Positions 1 to 9,438 of a stretch of 64,000 nucleotides of DNA are shown in pieces. The position numbers and the translations under genes are program-made. Source of the DNA: Pseudomonas tohonis. Lineage in GTDB: Bacteria; Pseudomonadota; Gammaproteobacteria; Pseudomonadales; Pseudomonadaceae. Location: assembly GCF_012767755.2 (NCBI RefSeq), contig NZ_AP023189.1, positions 3,846,001-3,910,000 on the forward strand, read 5' to 3'. Numbering within the stretch: the first letter of the stretch is position 1; every line of letters begins with the position of its first letter. The notes below the pieces were generated by a model, which saw nothing but the letters and a program-made list of their open reading frames with translations, was not told where the DNA came from and searched no databases.

Positions 1-270
1 TTCGAGAACGACCCGCCGGACATCGTCATCACCGTCTGCGACAAGGCGGCGGGCGAAGCCTGCCCGGTGTACTTCGGCCCGGCGCTGAAAACCCATTGGG
101 GCCTGGAAGACCCGTCCGAGGTTCAAGGTGACGAAGAGCACGTGGAGGCGGCCTTCCACGCCACGCTGGCACGCATCGACGTGCGCTGCCGCGCCTTCTT
201 CGCCTTGCCCTTCGGGCAACTGGGGCGCGAGGCGCTCAAGCGTGAACTGGACAGGATCGGCACCCTATAA
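1..270 (+). CDS. arsC: Arsenate reductase ArsC, C-terminal part (5' cut by window edge)
   Basis: The reading frame is open from base 1, so only the last 89 residues of the protein are present. The segment [15 protein letters not shown], followed by [10 protein letters not shown] and a C-terminal AFFALP helix, is typical of arsenate reductases with the low-molecular-weight phosphatase fold. They reduce arsenate to arsenite in the cytoplasm for export. The catalytic P-loop would lie upstream of the window. The stop is 13 bases before arsH, so the two are probably co-transcribed as the end of an ars operon. The subfamily (thioredoxin- or glutaredoxin-coupled) cannot be settled without the N-terminus. 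Confidence 0.9.
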   Translation, partial: FENDPPDIVITVCDKAAGEACPVYFGPALKTHWGLEDPSEVQGDEEHVEAAFHATLARIDVRCRAFFALPFGQLGREALKRELDRIGTL

Positions 271-283
271 GCGAGCACGAGCG

Positions 284-982
284 ATGACAGACCCCCTACC
301 GAATCTCGACCCGACCCTGTTCGACGCAACACCGGCAGCCCATGCAGCCAGCCAGCACAAGCCGCGCATCCTGCTGCTCTACGGCTCGACGAGGGAGCGC
401 TCCTTCAGCCGCCTGCTGACGGAGGAAGCGGCGCGACTGCTGGAACACTTCGGCGCGGAGACCCGCCTGTTCAATCCCTCCGGCCTGCCGCTGCCGGACG
501 ATGCGCCGGTGGAGCACCCCAAGGTCCAGGAGCTGCGTGACCTGATCCTCTGGTCGGAGGGCCAGGTGTGGTGTTCGCCTGAGCGTCACGGCGCGGTATC
601 GGCCGTGTTCAAGGCCCAGATCGATTGGGTTCCCCTGGCCCTGGGTGCCATTCGGCCCACACAGGGCAAGACGCTGGCGGTGATGCAGGTCTGCGGCGGC
701 TCGCAGTCGTTCAATGCCGTCAACCAGCTGCGCATCCTGGGTCGCTGGATGCGCATGTTCACCATCCCCAACCAGTCCTCGGTGCCGAAGGCCTACATGG
801 AGTTCGACGACGCAGGCCGCATGAAACCCTCCGCGTACTACGATCGCGTCGTCGATGTGATGGAGGAGCTGGTGCGGTTCACGCGGCTCCTGAGGGATCA
901 CCCCGAGCTGGTGGATCGCTACTCGGAGCGCAAGGAGGCCGCACAAGCGCTATCCGAACGGGTCAACCTGGGTTCGATCTGA
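284..982 (+). CDS. arsH: ArsH, NADPH-dependent organoarsenical oxidase / FMN reductase
   Basis: This 232-residue protein carries the ArsH flavodoxin-like signature: [13 protein letters not shown] near residues 30-42 (FMN phosphate binding) and [18 protein letters not shown] near residues 100-120. ArsH enzymes are cytoplasmic flavoproteins that oxidise trivalent organoarsenicals and act as quinone/FMN reductases. Length fits the family. ATG 284 was chosen because it gives the usual N-terminus just after arsC; the frame is open further upstream but that would overlap arsC. The last 33 bases overlap the convergent PhyH-family gene. Confidence 0.95.
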   Translation: MTDPLPNLDPTLFDATPAAHAASQHKPRILLLYGSTRERSFSRLLTEEAARLLEHFGAETRLFNPSGLPLPDDAPVEHPKVQELRDLILWSEGQVWCSPERHGAVSAVFKAQIDWVPLALGAIRPTQGKTLAVMQVCGGSQSFNAVNQLRILGRWMRMFTIPNQSSVPKAYMEFDDAGRMKPSAYYDRVVDVMEELVRFTRLLRDHPELVDRYSERKEAAQALSERVNLGSI

Positions 983-1648
983 TTCCGCTGCCGGCGGCTC
1001 GAACCACTCCACCCCCTCCATCCGGATCCCCCGCAGGCCCGCCGTCTGCAGATGCGACGCATGCAGCGCCTCGGCGCAGTAGGCGATGAGGAGGGAGCGG
1101 CGGCGCGTGCCGAGCAGGTTCAGGCTGCCCGCATGCACCAGGTCGACATCGAACACGAGGACATCACCCGCCGAACCGGAAAGCTGCACGCTGCGGGATT
1201 CATCGCTGAAGTCGAACGGCGGCTCGCCCGGCTCCGGTCGGTGGCTGGCGGGCACGATGCGGGTGGCGCCGTTGCCGGGGCCGTAGTCGTCGAGGAAGAC
1301 CAGGGCGTTGGCGATGTCGCCCGGGCGGTACGTGGAGAGGTCACGGTGCAACTGCTGGTGGCCGCCGCCTGCCAGCGGCTCGCGCCCTTCCGCCTGGGCG
1401 AGGAAGTAGCGCTCGCCGATCAGCTCGCCCACCACCGCGAGCAGCGACGGCAGGCGGCACACCGCCCGCACCCGCGGATCAAGATCCAGCAGCGAGTGGC
1501 GCCAGTCCCTGCCGCGCGGCACGGGCCATTGGTCCGAGGGCTTCACGCCGGCATCGAAGGTGGCGCGCAGCTCTTCCAGCCACTCGGCGGGCACGGCCTG
1601 GCGCAGCAGTGCATAGCCGTCGCGATGGAGTGGTTCCGGGTTGCTCAT
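950..1648 (-). CDS. Phytanoyl-CoA dioxygenase (PhyH)-family protein
   Basis: The 232-residue product looks like an Fe(II)/2-oxoglutarate-dependent oxygenase of the PhyH family. Visible iron ligands are H101 and D103 (in LHRDLS) and H172 (in VHAGS), with R182-R184 ([10 protein letters not shown]) placed to bind 2-oxoglutarate. The jelly-roll segment [20 protein letters not shown] is also typical. The substrate cannot be deduced. Its ATG overlaps the stop of the upstream M15 peptidase gene by four bases (ATGA), so the two should be translationally coupled. It converges on and overlaps the 3' end of arsH. Confidence 0.87.
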   Translation of the reverse strand: MSNPEPLHRDGYALLRQAVPAEWLEELRATFDAGVKPSDQWPVPRGRDWRHSLLDLDPRVRAVCRLPSLLAVVGELIGERYFLAQAEGREPLAGGGHQQLHRDLSTYRPGDIANALVFLDDYGPGNGATRIVPASHRPEPGEPPFDFSDESRSVQLSGSAGDVLVFDVDLVHAGSLNLLGTRRRSLLIAYCAEALHASHLQTAGLRGIRMEGVEWFEPPAAESDRTQVDPFG

Positions 1649-2202
1649 GGTGCTGTCGATGTCCTTATCGTGGGTCGATCCTGCAGCGAGAACCGCCAGT
1701 GCCAGGGCTCGTAGTCGTAGCCGTTGGGATTGTCGCGCGGGTACGACAGCTGGAAGCCGAACGAAGCCGCATGCGCGCTCAGCCAGGCGAACGCGGGCGT
1801 ATCCTCGAACTCGCGCTGCAATGTCATGCAGCCCGGCGTCCCGACATCCACCGCAAGCCCCGTATGGTGCTCACTGAAGAAGGGTGGCGCCGATACGGCC
1901 AGGATCTGCTCGATGCTCTGTCCGGCCTTGAGCTTCTTCTCGATGATCGACACCTGGTAATCCACGCTTCTGAAGGCCGAGACGATATGCAGCTCAACCC
2001 CCTCCGCGCCCGCACGGGCCCTGAGTCTCGACCACGCCTGGGCGGCCGGCGGGACCAGGCGGTGCGTCCTGCCGCCCGCCCCTACCTCCACGACCTCCAG
2101 CGTGGTCGCTTCGGTGAACTCCATCAGGCGTTTGGCGACGACCAACGCGACAGGGATTCCCAACCTGTCGAGCATGCTCAGGGCGGCGGCGGAATAGGCC
2201 AT
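1645..2202 (-). CDS. M15-family D-Ala-D-Ala carboxypeptidase-like protein (VanY type)
   Basis: The M15 zinc signature is intact: SEHHTGLAVD (residues 110-119, ligands H112 and D119) and EPWHW (E165 as base, H168 as third ligand). SAFRS near residue 75 is the usual substrate-side motif. Such enzymes trim D-Ala-D-Ala stem peptides. No signal peptide is visible, which is unusual for a wall enzyme, so the substrate may differ. ATG 2202 gives 185 residues; the frame stays open to 2370 and a GGAGAG about 25 bases upstream is too far to settle the start. The stop overlaps the PhyH-family start. Confidence 0.75.
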   Translation of the reverse strand: MAYSAAALSMLDRLGIPVALVVAKRLMEFTEATTLEVVEVGAGGRTHRLVPPAAQAWSRLRARAGAEGVELHIVSAFRSVDYQVSIIEKKLKAGQSIEQILAVSAPPFFSEHHTGLAVDVGTPGCMTLQREFEDTPAFAWLSAHAASFGFQLSYPRDNPNGYDYEPWHWRFSLQDRPTIRTSTAP

Positions 2203-2396
2203 TTCATGATTCCGGATACGAGCGAGTAGCTCTCCATTTAGCACACGCCCCGATGACGTGCGCACAATGCTGCCGACTTCTAGCCGGCTCCGCCTCGATC
2301 GGCACTGTGAGGCCCGTAACGCCAGCCGAGGGGCACGCAGGGTAATCTGCGCCGATATCCACCCCGCCATCCACCACAGGGCAGACCAGGGACGAA

Positions 2397-3047
2397 ATGA
2401 GATTCTCCGATGAGGTTGCAGCCGCCTTTCCGGCCGCCAATCCGATGCCCAGCCTGTTGCGCCAGGCCATCGAACTGATGGAAGCGCACGGCTGCGTCCG
2501 CACGCTCCGCAGCGGGGCCCGCTACATGACCCTGCACCCCGAGCCCGAATTCAGCGACATCTCCACCACCTCCATCCACGTACCGGACCCAACCGACACC
2601 CGCGCCTGGACCAACAGCGACGACCCGGCGGTGAACGAGCGGTTGGTGATCTTCCTCAGGACCGGCGGAGACGGCTCCTGGGCGGGCCTCTGGCTGGACG
2701 ATGCAGGCGAGCAGCGCATCGTCCACCTGGGGTCGGGCTCCGGCTCGGTGATGCTGTGCGTGCTGACGCAGACCATCGAAGACCTGCTGCGCCTGCTCGC
2801 CATCGGCTACGACGAACTCTGCTGGCCGGAGCAGTTCGGTGTGACGCCCCAGCAGATCAAGGACGCCGACTACGAAGACGCCGACTACCCGCCGCCCCCA
2901 CGCCTGTTCCGCGAGCACGTCGAGCGCACGCTGGGGCTGGGCATCCCCGCGCGCGCGAAGGAAATCATCCACAGCACCGCGAGCATGGACGACGAGGAAT
3001 CGAGCGATCCGTTCTGGAACTGGCTGAAGCGGGTTCGAGGGGATTGA
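2397..3047 (+). CDS. SMI1/KNR4-like protein
   Basis: This 216-residue soluble acidic protein is preceded by an AGGGA ribosome site. The central segment WAGLWLDDAGEQRIVHLGSGSG followed by LRLLAIGYDELCW resembles bacterial SMI1/KNR4-superfamily proteins, many of which are immunity proteins for contact-dependent or polymorphic toxins. No toxin gene is adjacent, so an immunity role is only an inference and it may be an orphan. It is divergent from the M15 gene and lies 27 bases before a secreted protein gene on the same strand. Confidence 0.6.
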   Translation: MRFSDEVAAAFPAANPMPSLLRQAIELMEAHGCVRTLRSGARYMTLHPEPEFSDISTTSIHVPDPTDTRAWTNSDDPAVNERLVIFLRTGGDGSWAGLWLDDAGEQRIVHLGSGSGSVMLCVLTQTIEDLLRLLAIGYDELCWPEQFGVTPQQIKDADYEDADYPPPPRLFREHVERTLGLGIPARAKEIIHSTASMDDEESSDPFWNWLKRVRGD

Positions 3048-3074
3048 TCCACCAACAGGGCAAAGGAATTGCGA

Positions 3075-3632
3075 ATGAGACGATTTGAACGGATACGCCA
3101 GGCGGCCTGCGTTGTGCTGCTGAGCCTGCTTTCGTCGGTGGCGCTTGGGGATACCGAGGAAGGTATAGAGGACTACATTCGCCTCCAGGAACAGCACATC
3201 GCCAAGGAGATCGAGAATATCCCGTCACTGGTGGAGCGATACGCCAGCACCCCCGGTTGCAGCTATGCGATGGACCCCAAGAACGTCGTGCCTTACACCC
3301 TCGACCGGCATGTCCACGTGGCGCTGTATGCATTGGACATAGGGTGCAGCGGCGGCTCACAGATGCAAGCAACGCAGATAGCGGTGGTGACCTATGGGAG
3401 CTATGACAGGCTCTTTATCAGCCCCGAGCTCTCCCGAATCGCAAATAGGCCCCCCAAAATCGTCGATCGAATCTATGTGGAGAACGGCGCATTGCGCTAT
3501 GAAGGCCGGAAACCCAGCGGCGACGATGCGCTGTGCTGCCCAAGCGGGATCGTTCGCGGCACGCTGAAATTCGATGGGAGCATGTGGACATTCGTGGACG
3601 ATGCGGAGCCTGGAGAGAGCCGTTCCGAATAG
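3075..3632 (+). CDS. Secreted protein of unknown function
   Basis: The 185-residue product starts with a signal peptide: basic RRFERIR, a hydrophobic run CVVLLSLLSSVALG, and likely cleavage before DTEE. The mature protein has conserved-looking cysteines (PGCSYAM, DIGCSGGS, LCCPSG). The CCPS segment faintly recalls LppP/LprE-type secreted proteins, but that is weak. ATG 3075 was preferred to TTG 3069 because AAGGA lies seven bases before it. The location is probably periplasmic. No function is assigned. Confidence 0.72.
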   Translation: MRRFERIRQAACVVLLSLLSSVALGDTEEGIEDYIRLQEQHIAKEIENIPSLVERYASTPGCSYAMDPKNVVPYTLDRHVHVALYALDIGCSGGSQMQATQIAVVTYGSYDRLFISPELSRIANRPPKIVDRIYVENGALRYEGRKPSGDDALCCPSGIVRGTLKFDGSMWTFVDDAEPGESRSE

Positions 3633-3885
3633 ACCCTAGCCCAGGGCTCACCGGAAGCACCGAGCGGAGGTGCGCACGGCACACCCAACGGCACGAACCC
3701 TCGAGTACAGGACGACCACTGAAACGCCTGTCGGTGGAGGCGCAGAAAGATGGCACGGCAGAAATCGCCCACGCGCCGCTGAGCTGCGAACACCATCTCG
3801 CTATCGTCACCCGAGTCTTTCCGCAGGATGGCCGATCAGTCCGGGAACCAGGCCGGAGCGATTTTCAGAGTCCCGCCCTCCCCGA

Positions 3886-3909
3886 CCTGGCCCGCCAACG
3901 CGGGCCAGG
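3886..3909 (-). terminator. Strong hairpin after plcN
   Basis: A perfect 10-bp stem (CCTGGCCCGC / GCGGGCCAGG) with a CAAC loop lies 9 bases past the plcN stop. No T-run follows on the minus strand, so termination is inferred from position and stem strength. The remaining part of the 3633-3885 gap shows nothing recognisable. Confidence 0.5.
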
Positions 3910-3917
3910 CCTCCCCC

Positions 3918-5993
3918 TCAGAAGGTCAACGATCCCAGCCCCATGCCCGGATCACTGAAGCCCGCGCGGCCGTCTTCCATGCGCCCGCTGAAGCGGCGCA
4001 GGAAGCCTTCCACGCCTTGCGCGCGGACGCTGAAGTCGTACCAGTTGCCGCTGCTGCGCAGCGAGAAACGCACTTCCCTGCGCTGGCCCGGCGGGACGGT
4101 GAGGGTCTGGCTTTCGCCCCGGAAGTAGAGGTTGTCCTTGAGGGTCAGCTTCAGCGGCTGGCGGCCACGGTTGATCAGTTGCACCTGCAGCCTGCCGAGC
4201 GTGGGCTGGTAGTCGACGCGCACTTCCGGCAGCGGCGCCTTGCGGTCCGAGGCGTCGCGCCGCAGGTTGCCGCGGAACACCCGCAGGAAGCCGTTCGGGC
4301 CGTGCACTTCCAGGTGGTAGTCGCCGCTGGCGTCGCCCGGGAAGCTGTCGTGCAGGCGTCGGTGCGCGCCCACCGTGTAGCGCTTCGGGGCGCTGACGTT
4401 GTCCAGCAGGTTGAACACCTGGAACACCGCACCGGCCTTGCCGGTGTTGGCGAAGGTCAGGCTCAGCGCCGCCTCGCCACTGCGATAGCGCGCGTGCACG
4501 CCCAGTTCGTAGGGCAGCGCCCGGGCGCGGCGGATGCCCATCTCCTGGACGGGCATGGCAGCCACCGCCGGCGGCCTGGGTTTTGGCAGCTTGATCTGGC
4601 TGGCGACGATGGCGTCGGCCTGGCTGGTGTCCGGCAGCCCCGGGAACGACCCGTTGGGATGGGCGAAATCGAAGGCCGAGGTCAGGTCGCCACACACGGC
4701 GCGGCGCCAGGGGCTGATGTTGGGCTCCATGACGCCGAAGCGCTGTTCGAGCAGGCGGATCACCGAGGTGTGGTCGAACACCTGGGAGTTGACCCAGCCG
4801 CCCTTGCTCCACGGCGAGATCACGTACATGGGCACGCGCGGGCCAAGGCCATAGGGCTGGTTGCGGTAGCGGGTGTCGCCCAGGGTGTGCCATTCGAGGG
4901 TGGCGTCGGCGGTGGTCTTGCCGTGCAGCGTGCCGTCGGCGTTCAGGCTCGGCGCGGCAGGGGGTGCCATGTGGTCGAAGAAGCCGTCGTTCTCGTCGAA
5001 CATCACCAGCAGCGCGGTCTTGCTCCACACCTCGGGGTTGGCGGTCAGCGCGTCCAGCACCCAGGCGGTGTACTCGGCGCCCCAGATCGGGCTCGACGGG
5101 CCGGGGTGCTCGGAATATTTGGCCGGCGCCACGATCCACGACACCTGCGGCAGCGTATTGGCCAGCACGTCGCGCTTCAGCGCATCCAGCTTCCAGGTGC
5201 TCAGGCCGTTGACGATCAGCGGCGAGTCCGGCCCGGCCGCGCGGTACTGGCGGAAGCCGATCAGCGGGTTGTCGGAGAAGTTGTCCGCCATGTCCTGGTA
5301 CACGCGCCAGCTGATGCCGGCGGCCTGCAGCCGTTCCGGGTAGGTGGTCCAGGTGTAGCCCTCTTCCACCGGGCCTTCGCTGTCGTGGTCGTTGGTGGTC
5401 ACCGGGCCGCCGTGCTGGCCGAGCGGGTCGTTGGTGCCGGTCCAGAGGAACAGGCGGTTGGGGTTGGTGCCGCCCTGGAACGAGCAGTGGTAGGCATCGC
5501 AGACGGTGAAGGCATTGGCCAGGGCGAACTGGAAGGCGATGTCCTGCTCCTTGTAGTAGCCCAGGGAGCGCTCGGTCTTGGCCGGCAGCCACTTGTCCAT
5601 GCGCCCCTCGTTCCAGGCCTGCTGGGCGTCGGGCCAGGTGTGCGGGGTGCCGTCCACGCGCTGGGCGCTGGTGGTGAGGGTGTCAAAGTGGTACGGCAGG
5701 ACCTCGCCCTTGCTGCCCTTCTGGTGCCACACGCGCTGGCCGTCGGGCAGCGGGATCGCCATGCGGTCGCCGAAGCCGCGCACGCCCTTGAGCGTGCCGA
5801 AGTAATGGTCGAACGAACGGTTCTCCTGCATCAGGATCACCACGTGCTCGATGTCCTTGAGGTTGCCGTGGCGGCGGTGCGCGGGGATCGCCAGCGCCGC
5901 CTGGATGCTGGCCGGCAGCAGGCTGCTGGCGACGGTGGCACCGACCGTGCCGGCCGCCAGCTGGATGAAGCTTCTTCTGCTTTTCGAAATCAT
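3918..5993 (-). CDS. plcN: Phosphocholine-preferring phospholipase C, non-haemolytic PlcN type
   Basis: This 691-residue protein begins with a twin-arginine signal (SRRSFIQLAAG) ending in the ASIQA/ALA region, so it is folded before export by Tat. HVVILMQENRSFDHYFGTLKG is the phosphoesterase signature of the PlcH/PlcN family, with FDENDGFFDHM and the two C-terminal beta-rich repeats following. It cleaves phosphatidylcholine-type lipids and supplies phosphocholine and phosphate. Its N-terminus resembles PlcN more than PlcH, and no plcR-like chaperone gene is adjacent. ATG 5993 is preceded by GGTGAG; an in-frame GTG at 6005 falls inside that ribosome site. I found no convincing Pho box. Confidence 0.93.
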   Translation of the reverse strand: MISKSRRSFIQLAAGTVGATVASSLLPASIQAALAIPAHRRHGNLKDIEHVVILMQENRSFDHYFGTLKGVRGFGDRMAIPLPDGQRVWHQKGSKGEVLPYHFDTLTTSAQRVDGTPHTWPDAQQAWNEGRMDKWLPAKTERSLGYYKEQDIAFQFALANAFTVCDAYHCSFQGGTNPNRLFLWTGTNDPLGQHGGPVTTNDHDSEGPVEEGYTWTTYPERLQAAGISWRVYQDMADNFSDNPLIGFRQYRAAGPDSPLIVNGLSTWKLDALKRDVLANTLPQVSWIVAPAKYSEHPGPSSPIWGAEYTAWVLDALTANPEVWSKTALLVMFDENDGFFDHMAPPAAPSLNADGTLHGKTTADATLEWHTLGDTRYRNQPYGLGPRVPMYVISPWSKGGWVNSQVFDHTSVIRLLEQRFGVMEPNISPWRRAVCGDLTSAFDFAHPNGSFPGLPDTSQADAIVASQIKLPKPRPPAVAAMPVQEMGIRRARALPYELGVHARYRSGEAALSLTFANTGKAGAVFQVFNLLDNVSAPKRYTVGAHRRLHDSFPGDASGDYHLEVHGPNGFLRVFRGNLRRDASDRKAPLPEVRVDYQPTLGRLQVQLINRGRQPLKLTLKDNLYFRGESQTLTVPPGQRREVRFSLRSSGNWYDFSVRAQGVEGFLRRFSGRMEDGRAGFSDPGMGLGSLTF

Positions 5994-6470
5994 CGGGGAA
6001 CTCACCAGGTCGTATGAGTGGCAAAAGGCTGCTGAGCGCTTCCATGACGCTGGCAGCGAGATGTTCGAACACAGGCGACGCTAGTAATGGAAAAAGACGC
6101 TTTGGTTTCAACACGTCTTGCAACGGCGATTCATGCCAACCCGATCACGTTTACAGACCATGTTCTTGGTCTAGGCCAGCTTTCGCTTGACAGGCTCGAC
6201 CGATTGGAAAAGCCCAGGATAGAGCGGCGCCTGACATCGCCGTGCCAGTACGCAATGCCGATTCCGGGTGGTACAGACCAACCCTCGGAAAGCGCGTGAC
6301 AGCCGCTCGGTGTGGCGGCGGTTGCAGGGTGGTTGACGCGCCGCCCCTCCACCATCGGAGCGCCACCCGGCACCGAGGGGTGGAGGTAAAAAGCGACCTC
6401 CACCCTAAGCAAGAACCAGCCTCGCGCCTCACAGGGCACCGTTGGGCCCCGGGTGCACCGTGCAACGCAA
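5994..6470. other. Gap between plcN and the metE terminator
   Basis: No gene is supported here. The region should hold the plcN promoter. It contains an imperfect 29-bp palindrome at 6262-6290 (TTCCG...CGGAA arms) and the repeat hairpin listed separately at 6378-6405. Short open frames on both strands lack ribosome sites and show no family resemblance. Confidence 0.5.
6378..6405. repeat. Dispersed GGTGGAGGT hairpin repeat
   Basis: A perfect 10-bp stem, GGGTGGAGGT / ACCTCCACCC, encloses AAAAAGCG. The same hairpin, with small changes, recurs at 13492, 16261, 16377, 16493 and 23553. It is the first of the two hairpins of the 116-bp repeat unit described at 16261-16572. Confidence 0.8.
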
Positions 6471-6493
6471 AACGGGACGCATGGCGTCCCGTT
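6471..6493 (-). terminator. metE rho-independent terminator
   Basis: A perfect 10-bp inverted repeat (AACGGGACGC / GCGTCCCGTT) with a 3-base loop lies 20 bases past the metE stop. On the minus strand it runs into TTTTGCG, a short U-tract, as expected for an intrinsic terminator. Confidence 0.82.
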
Positions 6494-6513
6494 GGTTGGC
6501 TGCGCGCCTGGGC

Positions 6514-8817
6514 TCAGGCCAGCTCGCGGCGCAGTTGCCGTGCCGCCGCCACCATGTTGACCAGGGCCGCTTCGGTCTCCGGCCAGGCGCGGGTCTTGAG
6601 GCCGCAGTCCGGGTTGACCCAGAGCCGCTCGACCGGCACGCGCCGGGCGGCCTTGCGCAGCAGCTGGATGATCTCGTCCGTGGTGGGCACGCGCGGCGAG
6701 TGGATGTCGTAGACGCCCGGGCCGATCTCGTTCGGGTAGGCGAATGCCTCGAAGGCCTCCAGCAGTTCCATGTCCGAGCGCGAGGTCTCGATGGTGATCA
6801 CGTCCGCATCCATGGCGGCGATGGATTCGATCACGTCGTTGAACTCGCTATAGCACATGTGGGTGTGGATCTGCGTCTCGTCGCGCACGCCGCTGGCGGT
6901 GAGGCGGAAGGCCTCGGTCGCCCAGTCCAGGTAGGGCTGCCACTGCGCCTTGCGCAGCGGCAGGCCCTCGCGGAAAGCGGCTTCGTCGATCTGCACCACC
7001 TTGATGCCGGCGGCCTCCAGGTCGACCACTTCGTCGCGGATCGCCAGGGCCAGTTGGCGGGCCTGCACCTCGCGGCTCACATCCTCGCGGGGGAAGGACC
7101 ACATCAGCATGGTCACCGGGCCGGTCAGCATGCCCTTCATGACCTTCTGCGTCAGGCCCTGGGCGTAGCGGATCCACTCCACGGTCATGGGCTTCGGACG
7201 GCTGAGGTCGCCGACAATCACCGCCGGCTTCACGCAGCGGGAACCGTAGCTCTGCACCCAGCCGAAGCGGGTGAAGGCGTAGCCGTCCAGCTGCTCGGCG
7301 AAGTACTCGACCATGTCGTTGCGCTCGGCCTCGCCGTGCACCAGCACGTCCAGCCCCAGCTTCTCCTGCACGTCCACCGCGTGGCGGATTTCGCTGTGCA
7401 TCGCCTCGGTGTACTCGGCCGGGGACAGCTTGCCTTGCTTGTACGACTGCCGTGCAAGGCGGATGGCGGAGGTCTGCGGGAAGGAGCCGATGGTGGTGGT
7501 CGGGAAGGCCGGCAGATCCAGCAGCGTGCGCTGCTGGGCGATGCGCTTGGCAAAGCGCGAGGCACGCCGGGCGTCTTCCGGACGCAGGGCGGCGACGCGG
7601 GCCTGCACGGCGGGCTTGTGGATGCGCGGCGAGGCGGCGCGGCTGGCCTGCACCAGGCGGCTGGCTTCGCGGGCGGCGAGCACCTCGGGCGCTTCCGGCT
7701 CATCCAGGGCACGGGCCAGCACGGCCACCTCACCGCACTTCTGCACGGCGAAGGCCAGCCAGCTCTTCAGCTCGGCATCCAGCTTGTCTTCACGCTCCAG
7801 GTCCACCGGGCTGTGCAGCAGCGAGCAGGACGGCGCGACCCAGAGACGATCGCCCAGGCGCTCGTGGGCGTGCTGCAGCACCTCCAGGGCCCTCTCCAGG
7901 TCACAGCGCCAGACGTTGCGGCCGTTGACCACGCCCAGGGAGAGGACCTTGTACGCCGGCAGGCGGTCGAGGATGGTCGGGTACTGCTCGGGAGCGCGCA
8001 CCAGGTCGATGTGCAGGCCATCCACCGGCAGGCCGGCGGCCAGGCCGAGGTTGTCTTCCAGGCCGCCGAAGTAGGTGGCGACCAGCTTCTTCAACGGCTC
8101 GCGCTGCAGCAGGTTGTAGACGCGCTCGAAGGCGTTCTTCCAATCCTGGGGCAGGTCCAGCACCAGGATCGGCTCGTCGATCTGCACCCACTCCACGCCC
8201 TTGGCGGCAAGACGCTGGAAGATCTGGCCGTACAGCGGCAACAGGCGCTCGACCAGTTCCAGCCTGTCGAAATCACCGCCCTTGGCCTTGCCCAGCCACA
8301 GGTAGCTCAGCGGGCCGATCACCACGGGCTTGACCTCGTGGCCCAGCGCCCGGGCTTCGTCCACTTCCTCGAACAGCTGCTCCCAGCTCAGCTCGAACTG
8401 CTGGTCGGCGGCGAACTCGGGTACCAGGTAGTGGTAGTTGGTGTCGAACCACTTGGTCATCTCCTGCGCATGGGCGCCACCGCAGCAGCTGTCGCCATGG
8501 CCGGTCGCCACGGACCCACGCGCCATGGCGAACAGGGTCTGCAGGGTGGGCTTGGCGTTGCCGTGACGGAAACGCTCGGGAATCACGCCGAAGGTCAGCG
8601 AGTGGGTCAGCACCTGGTCGTACCAGGCGAAGTCGCCCACCGGCAGCAGTGCGATGCCGGCGTCCTTCTGCAGCTGCCAGTGCGCCGCGCGCAGCTCGCG
8701 GCCAACGGCGCGCAGGCCGGCCTCATCCAGTTCGCCCTTCCAGAAGGCTTCCTGGGCTTTCTTCAGCTCGCGGTCACGACCGATCCGTGGGAAGCCAAGC
8801 GTGTGTGCCAAGGCCAT
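6514..8817 (-). CDS. metE: Cobalamin-independent methionine synthase MetE
   Basis: The 767-residue enzyme transfers a methyl group from methyltetrahydrofolate polyglutamate to homocysteine in the cytoplasm. The N-terminal barrel starts [13 protein letters not shown]. The C-terminal catalytic barrel carries the zinc ligands in [13 protein letters not shown] (His, Cys), TIETSRS (Glu) and NPDCGLKTR (Cys). Length matches the family. ATG 8817 is preceded by GGAGGA. The leader to the divergent gene is short and shows no cobalamin riboswitch; it has an inverted repeat at 8868-8915 suited to a regulator such as MetR. A terminator follows. Confidence 0.97.
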   Translation of the reverse strand: MALAHTLGFPRIGRDRELKKAQEAFWKGELDEAGLRAVGRELRAAHWQLQKDAGIALLPVGDFAWYDQVLTHSLTFGVIPERFRHGNAKPTLQTLFAMARGSVATGHGDSCCGGAHAQEMTKWFDTNYHYLVPEFAADQQFELSWEQLFEEVDEARALGHEVKPVVIGPLSYLWLGKAKGGDFDRLELVERLLPLYGQIFQRLAAKGVEWVQIDEPILVLDLPQDWKNAFERVYNLLQREPLKKLVATYFGGLEDNLGLAAGLPVDGLHIDLVRAPEQYPTILDRLPAYKVLSLGVVNGRNVWRCDLERALEVLQHAHERLGDRLWVAPSCSLLHSPVDLEREDKLDAELKSWLAFAVQKCGEVAVLARALDEPEAPEVLAAREASRLVQASRAASPRIHKPAVQARVAALRPEDARRASRFAKRIAQQRTLLDLPAFPTTTIGSFPQTSAIRLARQSYKQGKLSPAEYTEAMHSEIRHAVDVQEKLGLDVLVHGEAERNDMVEYFAEQLDGYAFTRFGWVQSYGSRCVKPAVIVGDLSRPKPMTVEWIRYAQGLTQKVMKGMLTGPVTMLMWSFPREDVSREVQARQLALAIRDEVVDLEAAGIKVVQIDEAAFREGLPLRKAQWQPYLDWATEAFRLTASGVRDETQIHTHMCYSEFNDVIESIAAMDADVITIETSRSDMELLEAFEAFAYPNEIGPGVYDIHSPRVPTTDEIIQLLRKAARRVPVERLWVNPDCGLKTRAWPETEAALVNMVAAARQLRRELA

Positions 8818-8867
8818 GGGTGTTCCTCCATCGAAAATGTATGGGGGAATTCTCGGCGCCCGGCAAA

Positions 8868-8915
8868 CATGAGACAAACTCAATTAATTCTTCATGAACT
8901 CAAGTTTCACTCATG
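8868..8915. promoter_or_regulatory. Inverted repeat in the metE divergent promoter region
   Basis: CATGAGACAAACT (8868-8880) and AGTTTCACTCATG (8903-8915) form an inverted pair matching at 11 of 13 bases, with TTCATGAA (8891-8898) between them. The pair lies 51 bases upstream of metE. A LysR-type activator such as MetR is a plausible ligand, but the spacing of the TGAA/TTCA half-sites (7) differs from the enteric MetR consensus (5). Confidence 0.45.
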
Positions 8916-9056
8916 TTTACGCGCATCGGAAAAACCGTGCTCACCGAGGGAAACGAATGTGCGGGGCGTCGCAATGCCGGGCCGGCGATGCATCGCCGTC
9001 CCTCGCAACGCGGTATGTTCGGGCCAGCCCACGCGGCACGGGAATGGAGAGGAACG

Positions 9057-9308
9057 ATGAAGGAACTGGAAAGCTGCCCCCGGTGCTCGGCACTCTTCCC
9101 GGCGCGCAAGGCGCTGGTTTCCAGCGGCGTGGGCGTCAGCCAGAGCGCATTCGCCTCGCGGATGCAGGTGCGCTGCCCCGAGTGCTGGCACATCTTCACG
9201 GCGCGCACGCTGCGCCTGTTCGGGTTCCTGCCACCCAGCGGCTTGCGCTGGGTGGTGCTGGGCCTGCTGGTGGCGTGCGTGGTGCTGGCGAAGGTATTGC
9301 CTCGCTGA
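9057..9308 (+). CDS. Small zinc-ribbon protein with one membrane anchor
   Basis: The 83-residue product has two Cys pairs, CPRC near residue 7 and CPEC near residue 44, forming a likely zinc ribbon. A C-terminal hydrophobic helix (WVVLGLLVACVVLAKVL) follows, so it is probably a tail-anchored inner-membrane protein with the ribbon in the cytoplasm. ATG 9057 sits behind GGAGAGGA. It is divergent from metE and 130 bases upstream of the HMG-CoA reductase gene. Function unknown. Confidence 0.75.
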   Translation: MKELESCPRCSALFPARKALVSSGVGVSQSAFASRMQVRCPECWHIFTARTLRLFGFLPPSGLRWVVLGLLVACVVLAKVLPR

Positions 9309-9438
9309 ACATCCATCGATTGACGCGTTGGATCATCCGATTGGCGTGGTCGGTCATGTCGGCGCCGCCGCTCGTGGGCACACTCGGGGTCACGGATTCT
9401 CGCCTAGGCTGAATCACCCGACCCCGCAGGAGAGCACG

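Noticed and set aside
3828..6017. A 729-codon plus-strand open frame opposite plcN
   Set aside because: It is the antisense shadow of a clear PlcN coding sequence; GC-rich third positions create long antisense frames. No ribosome site or family resemblance.
5994..6100. Possible Pho box upstream of plcN
   Set aside because: CTGCCAG and CGTCAT segments exist on the minus strand, but the two direct repeats at proper spacing are not there.
8818..9056. Cobalamin riboswitch upstream of metE
   Set aside because: The leader is too short and lacks a B12-box-like segment; only an inverted repeat is visible.
6442..9060. An 872-codon plus-strand frame opposite metE
   Set aside because: Antisense shadow of metE; its His/Gln/Ala/Leu-rich sequence has no domain signal.
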